Assembly (NCBI RefSeq): GCF_023824315.1
Contig: NZ_CP098732.1
Location: 1,178,001 to 1,242,000 of the forward strand
Source: Acinetobacter tibetensis
GTDB taxonomy: Bacteria > Pseudomonadota > Gammaproteobacteria > Pseudomonadales > Moraxellaceae
Length of the DNA: 64,000 nt
Reading direction: 5' to 3'
Position 1 is the first letter of the stretch. Each line of letters opens with the position of its first letter. Below the pieces are notes generated by a model that was given only the letters and a program-made list of their open reading frames with translations, made no database searches and was not told the origin of the DNA. This document shows, piece by piece, positions 60,972 through 64,000 of the stretch. The position numbers were made by a program, and so were the translations under genes.

Positions 60972-61769
60972 ATGAACAGTCTATCATTTAACGCAATACA
61001 ATTTCATCCAATCCAACGAAAGGATGATCAAATTTGGATTACATCTGCTGAGTTAGCAAATGCATTAGGTTATAAGCAAGCAGATGCAGTAACCAAAGTA
61101 TTTAACCGTAAGTCTGATGAATTTACTTCCGATATGACACAGATGATTGAGAATCCTCAGACGCCCAATTTGGGCGTACGGGTTTTTTCACTTCGCGGTT
61201 GTCATTTAATCGCTATGTTTGCAAAAACACCAGTCGCCAAAGAATTCCGCAAATGGGTACTCGACGTACTGGAAAATGAAATACAGCATCAGCAGATTGA
61301 TACTCGAGTAAAAATCAACTCAGAGCAACAAGCCATACTTAAAGAAATTGTCGACCGACGTTGTGAGGGCAGCACAAAGAAACGTACCGAACTCTGGGCT
61401 AGACATAACAAGCACTTTCGCATCCCACGTTATAGCGAACTCTTTGCCATCCACTTTCAAGACGCAGTGGACTACCTAGAAACCATGCAAATCAAAGCTA
61501 AAGGGGACATTCATATAGATGAAAACCAAACTATAGAAATGCTCTGTGGTCATGCTCGGCTGTTTCAAGCATGGTGGAATACCCATAGCCCAGCACTGGC
61601 AAAGCTCAATCCACAACTGGTCTATATGCTGCATGACAATATGTTCTATATGACCTATGCCATATCGGATCTATGCAAAAAGTACAATGTAGAACTGCCA
61701 GCGTATGACTACCAACACATGTTTGAGCTGAACACTTTACCGCATGAAAGGTACAGCCTAATCAAGTAA
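60972..61769 (+). CDS. Phage antirepressor (P22 Ant / Bro-N type)
   Basis: 265 residues. N-terminal P22_AR_N/Bro-N domain (IQFHPIQRKDDQIWITSAEL, ANALGYKQADAVTKVFNRK, VFSLRGCHLIAMFAKTPVAK, EFRKWVLDVLENE), C-terminal ORF6C-like helical domain. Antirepressors bind and disable CI-type repressors, so expression would induce lysis. It is the third antirepressor-type gene of the prophage. Confidence 0.87.
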   Translation: MNSLSFNAIQFHPIQRKDDQIWITSAELANALGYKQADAVTKVFNRKSDEFTSDMTQMIENPQTPNLGVRVFSLRGCHLIAMFAKTPVAKEFRKWVLDVLENEIQHQQIDTRVKINSEQQAILKEIVDRRCEGSTKKRTELWARHNKHFRIPRYSELFAIHFQDAVDYLETMQIKAKGDIHIDENQTIEMLCGHARLFQAWWNTHSPALAKLNPQLVYMLHDNMFYMTYAISDLCKKYNVELPAYDYQHMFELNTLPHERYSLIK

Positions 61770-61774
61770 AAATG

Positions 61775-61798
61775 ACCGCCTGAAAGGGCGGTTTTTTA
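61775..61798 (+). terminator. Terminator of the antirepressor gene
   Basis: ACCGCC-TGAAAG-GGCGGT then T6. Confidence 0.85.
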
Positions 61799-62008
61799 TA
61801 ATTGCGTTATAGCTCTGGCAAAGCAATTTATAAGATAAATTTGCTATTAAGAATTTTAGGGAAAGGGCTAGAAAAGTTGTAGAGAAATGATGCTCTAAAT
61901 CATTGATTTTATTGGGTCTAGTTGGGTAAATTTTTGACTAAAAAAAGCTCAAAAATAACCTATCAAATTGTTATATTCCAATGGCTTATATTAGGTCATA
62001 GCTTGATA
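61799..62008. other. Right phage end, no gene
   Basis: 210 AT-rich bases between the last terminator and attR. I see no gene and no arm-site cluster like the TTTCGGGG group on the left. Confidence 0.5.
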
Positions 62009-62053
62009 TTGACATCGTAGAGGTCTCCAGTTCGAGTCTGGATATGCCTACCA
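62009..62053 (+). repeat. attR core (45 bp), duplicated tRNA-Val 3' end
   Basis: Identical to 18811-18855. The bases upstream are phage sequence, so no functional tRNA forms here. Confidence 0.93.
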
Positions 62054-62063
62054 TATATTTATC

Positions 62064-62106
62064 AAAGGTTTATAAGCGAAAACAGTAGCTTATAAACCTT
62101 TTTTAA
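62064..62106 (+). terminator. Probable original terminator of tRNA-Val
   Basis: AAAGGTTTATAAGC pairs perfectly with GCTTATAAACCTTT, loop about 10 bases, then T-rich. It lies 10 bases after the attR core, as expected for the former tRNA terminator. Confidence 0.8.
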
Positions 62107-62678
62107 TGCCTTTCATTTGCTTCACCTCCTTTAATTGCTGTATTTAATTCTGCTAATAAAGCTCATTTTGTGTCAGGATTTGTGGCAAAAATACGGTTGG
62201 AACGCGTTCAATAAAACATTGTGCTCAATTTTCATATAACTTCGCTAAGATGGTGGGTACATATGAAATTACTTAAACCTAGGTAGCGTGGCAGTAGTAG
62301 GTCCGTATCTATTATGGTCTACGGTAAAAGAGCATAACCTTTTGGGAATTTACTCTTCAAACCATGAGCATCATTGAAAGTCTGACATTATGAGTAAATA
62401 AATTGGGTTTGTAACAGGGGGCTACAAAACATAAAGCATACTTTGAGGAAAAAACTGAGTAAAAATCACATAAATAATCAGTCGTTCTAAATATCTAAAG
62501 CAAAATTATGTTTTCAAACTAGTATTTCTATAATTGGACCGAATAGTAAAATTTAATAAACAAAATGAAACAATATCTGTTCAGAGTGAAAGGAGTTCTT
62601 CTTTACAGCCTAATATCAAAATGCTAATAATCATAATGATTTATCTAGAATAAATTAATCACTTAAAGGAGACCTAAA
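62107..62678. other. Host intergenic region, no gene seen
   Basis: 570 AT-rich bases with stops in all frames and no structure I can assign. Confidence 0.5.
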
Positions 62679-62921
62679 GTGATGAATAGAATAGATTTAA
62701 AATTAATAAAAAATGGTACAGGAGAGGAGTTGGTTTTAAAATATTGTATCGTTCAGTCAATAATGATTACTAGTAAAGACATAGAAATACCCGTTGAAGA
62801 GGGAGATTTTCTTTACCATTCATTGCCCGATGGAATTGTTGAAAAATACGTAATAGATGAAGTGATTTCAAATAAGAATACAAATCCACATTACGAAATT
62901 TATGTTTCAAAACTGAATTAA
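62679..62921 (+). CDS. Small hypothetical protein
   Basis: 80 residues (MMNRIDLKLIKNGTGEELVL), soluble, beta-rich. Start GTG 62679 (AAGGAG at 62666-62671, seven bases before) or ATG 62682. Good ribosome site and a strong terminator after it make it credible. No family recognised. Confidence 0.7.
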   Translation: MMNRIDLKLIKNGTGEELVLKYCIVQSIMITSKDIEIPVEEGDFLYHSLPDGIVEKYVIDEVISNKNTNPHYEIYVSKLN

Positions 62922-62943
62922 ATTAATTGTTTAAACGACCCAC

Positions 62944-62981
62944 AATGCTCAGATGATGAAAATTATCTGAGCATTTTTTTT
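62944..62981 (+). terminator. Terminator after the small gene
   Basis: AATGCTCAGAT...ATCTGAGCATT with a short internal part, then T8. Confidence 0.85.
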
Positions 62982-63599
62982 GAAAGAATAACTCTAAAAA
63001 ACATAACTGGGTTGGTTTAACCTTTCTTATATGAAATGTTCACAAGTAATCTGTAAAAAAACTTTTGTAAGAGGGGATGCGACAAATCACAAAGGATGAT
63101 CTGAGTGATGAAAGCTGAATAATAAGTACAAAAGCAAAAAGCCAACAACGGCAATTCTTGGTTTTTAATTTCCAACCTTTAGATGAAGTAATGATCAAAA
63201 ATATGAGTCATTACGATACGAAATATTAGTTAAGCTTCTAGGTGCAACAATCGAAGCTAGCAACTTAAAACCAGCAAGTTTTGTGAAAATATTCTGGAAT
63301 CTCACTTCTATCGCAATAGTCTTAATAGTGACAAACATACTTCTAAATATAGTTTTTATTTTATGTAGGGCTATAAGAATGATGAGAAAACTAGCTAAAA
63401 ATAAGGAATTACGTATTTGGCCGCATATAGTTTCCTAATATCTTACTTGGAGTTTGGACAGCTCAACTTGCATCGATGCATTCAGTTATTGATATTTAAA
63501 ACATTGTAAAGTTTAAGGGAAGTTACAAGCAAACTGATCAAGAATTGATTGATCGTCGTATAATATAAAAAGTTATTGGCTAATGATTCGAGAATAAAA
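62982..63599 (+). other. Host region without clear gene, possible membrane-protein remnant
   Basis: A frame from about 63190 to 63439 is open for about 80 codons and would encode a hydrophobic helix (FWNLTSIAIVLIVTNILLNI) and a basic end (MMRKLAKNKELRIWPHIVS), but has no credible start and a stop just before. Probably a decayed gene; otherwise nothing seen. Confidence 0.35.
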
Positions 63600-63857
63600 A
63601 TGACAACTAAGAAATTACACTGGTACATGGTTAACTTGAATTTTTTACAAGATAGCAATCCATTCCCTAAGAATCATGTCGTATTCCTTTCAATGGAGGA
63701 GAAATATGAAAACATGAATGCAGCCATGGTGAAGCATTTTTCGATGCTAGGAAAAGATTGGCTAGAGAATAATGGGCATCCACAAATTATGGACATATTC
63801 GCAACGTGTATTACTTATTTAGGGTTTATGTCTAATGAAGAGTTTTATGCGGAATAA
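63600..63857 (+). CDS. Small hypothetical protein
   Basis: 85 residues (MTTKKLHWYMVNLNFLQDSN), soluble, start at ATG 63600 (weak GAGA site). Aromatic and Met-rich. I do not recognise the family. Confidence 0.65.
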   Translation: MTTKKLHWYMVNLNFLQDSNPFPKNHVVFLSMEEKYENMNAAMVKHFSMLGKDWLENNGHPQIMDIFATCITYLGFMSNEEFYAE

Positions 63858-63876
63858 TGTATATCGTTCATAGAGA

Positions 63877-64000
63877 TTATTTTAATTGGACGATCTCTAA
63901 ATCTCTCTTGTAATTGACGTGTCGAATGTGTTCATTCGATGAGCTGTATTGTATTTGGACCTCATCTGATAAGACCATTCCTTCAATCATGCAGTTAAGT
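63877..64000 (-). CDS. 3' end of a leftward gene cut by the window edge
   Basis: The reverse strand is open from the window edge to a TAA at 63877-63879; the last 40 codons read ...MIEGMVLSDEVQIQYSSSNE-type sequence. It may be a real gene starting beyond 64000 or within the window at an internal ATG. Too short to name. Confidence 0.4.
   Translation of the reverse strand, partial: LNCMIEGMVLSDEVQIQYSSSNEHIRHVNYKRDLEIVQLK

Larger units (their letters stand above)
18811..62053. mobile_element. Complete lambda/HK97-like prophage in tRNA-Val
   Basis: The element is bounded by two 45-bp identical copies of the tRNA-Val 3' end. It contains int, xis, cI, cro, a replication gene with an internal origin, terminase, a head module (HK97 type), a tail module (lambda type), lysis genes and three blocks of accessory genes. 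About 43.2 kb. No structural gene looks broken, apart from the foreign gpD fragment, so it may be inducible. Confidence 0.95.

Noticed and set aside
62009..62053. A second tRNA-Val gene at attR
   Set aside because: Only the 3' 45 bases are present; the acceptor 5' strand and D-arm are missing.
63190..63439. Membrane protein gene in the right flank
   Set aside because: No credible start codon and a stop directly upstream; kept only as a possible remnant.

Overview
The window looks like chromosomal DNA of an Acinetobacter species (inferred from low GC, gene order and remembered protein similarity, not from a search). It carries one essentially complete tailed-phage prophage of about 43.2 kb inserted in a tRNA-Val(GAC) gene.

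Host left flank (1-18855): a Lon-like protease cut by the window edge, an AmpG-type MFS permease, glyoxalase I, a YfeH-type bile-acid:Na+ symporter homologue, ribosomal protein L31, a FimX-like degenerate-EAL protein with a PilZ-like partner (both leftward), the EF-P modification enzyme epmB divergent from efp, cstA with its small YbdD/YjiX partner, and a moxR-DUF58-tgpA operon that ends just before the tRNA.

Prophage (18811-62053, bounded by 45-bp copies of the tRNA 3' end). From the left: three AT-rich unknown genes in a cassette bounded by an 18-bp direct repeat that copies the last codons of int; the leftward int-xis module; a leftward operon in which the cI repressor is followed without a break by a small membrane protein and what I read as an ABC-three-component (ABC-3C) conflict system; rightward cro, CII-type regulator and a replication initiator gene with an iteron array inside it; a RuvC-like resolvase, a Q-like antiterminator and a KilA/ORF6N protein; then HNH, terminase, an HK97-type head, and a lambda-type tail (G/GT frameshift, tape measure, M, L, K, I, J). 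The lysis genes follow, then a stranded P2-type gpD fragment, a higBA toxin-antitoxin pair, an AT-rich three-gene operon of unknown function, and a divergent Arc/Mnt-like repressor and antirepressor pair next to attR.

How it fits together: near-identical 17-bp palindromes lie inside the predicted cro promoter and inside the predicted int/xis promoter, so one CI protein probably holds both off in the lysogen while its own operon expresses the ABC-3C genes. The late region is punctuated by about ten same-strand hairpin terminators, which fits Q-type antitermination. Accessory loads sit at the three usual cargo positions: beside attL, downstream of cI, and between lysis and attR.

Host right flank (62054-64000): the tRNA's probable original terminator, two small unknown genes, degenerate-looking sequence, and the end of a leftward gene cut by the window edge.
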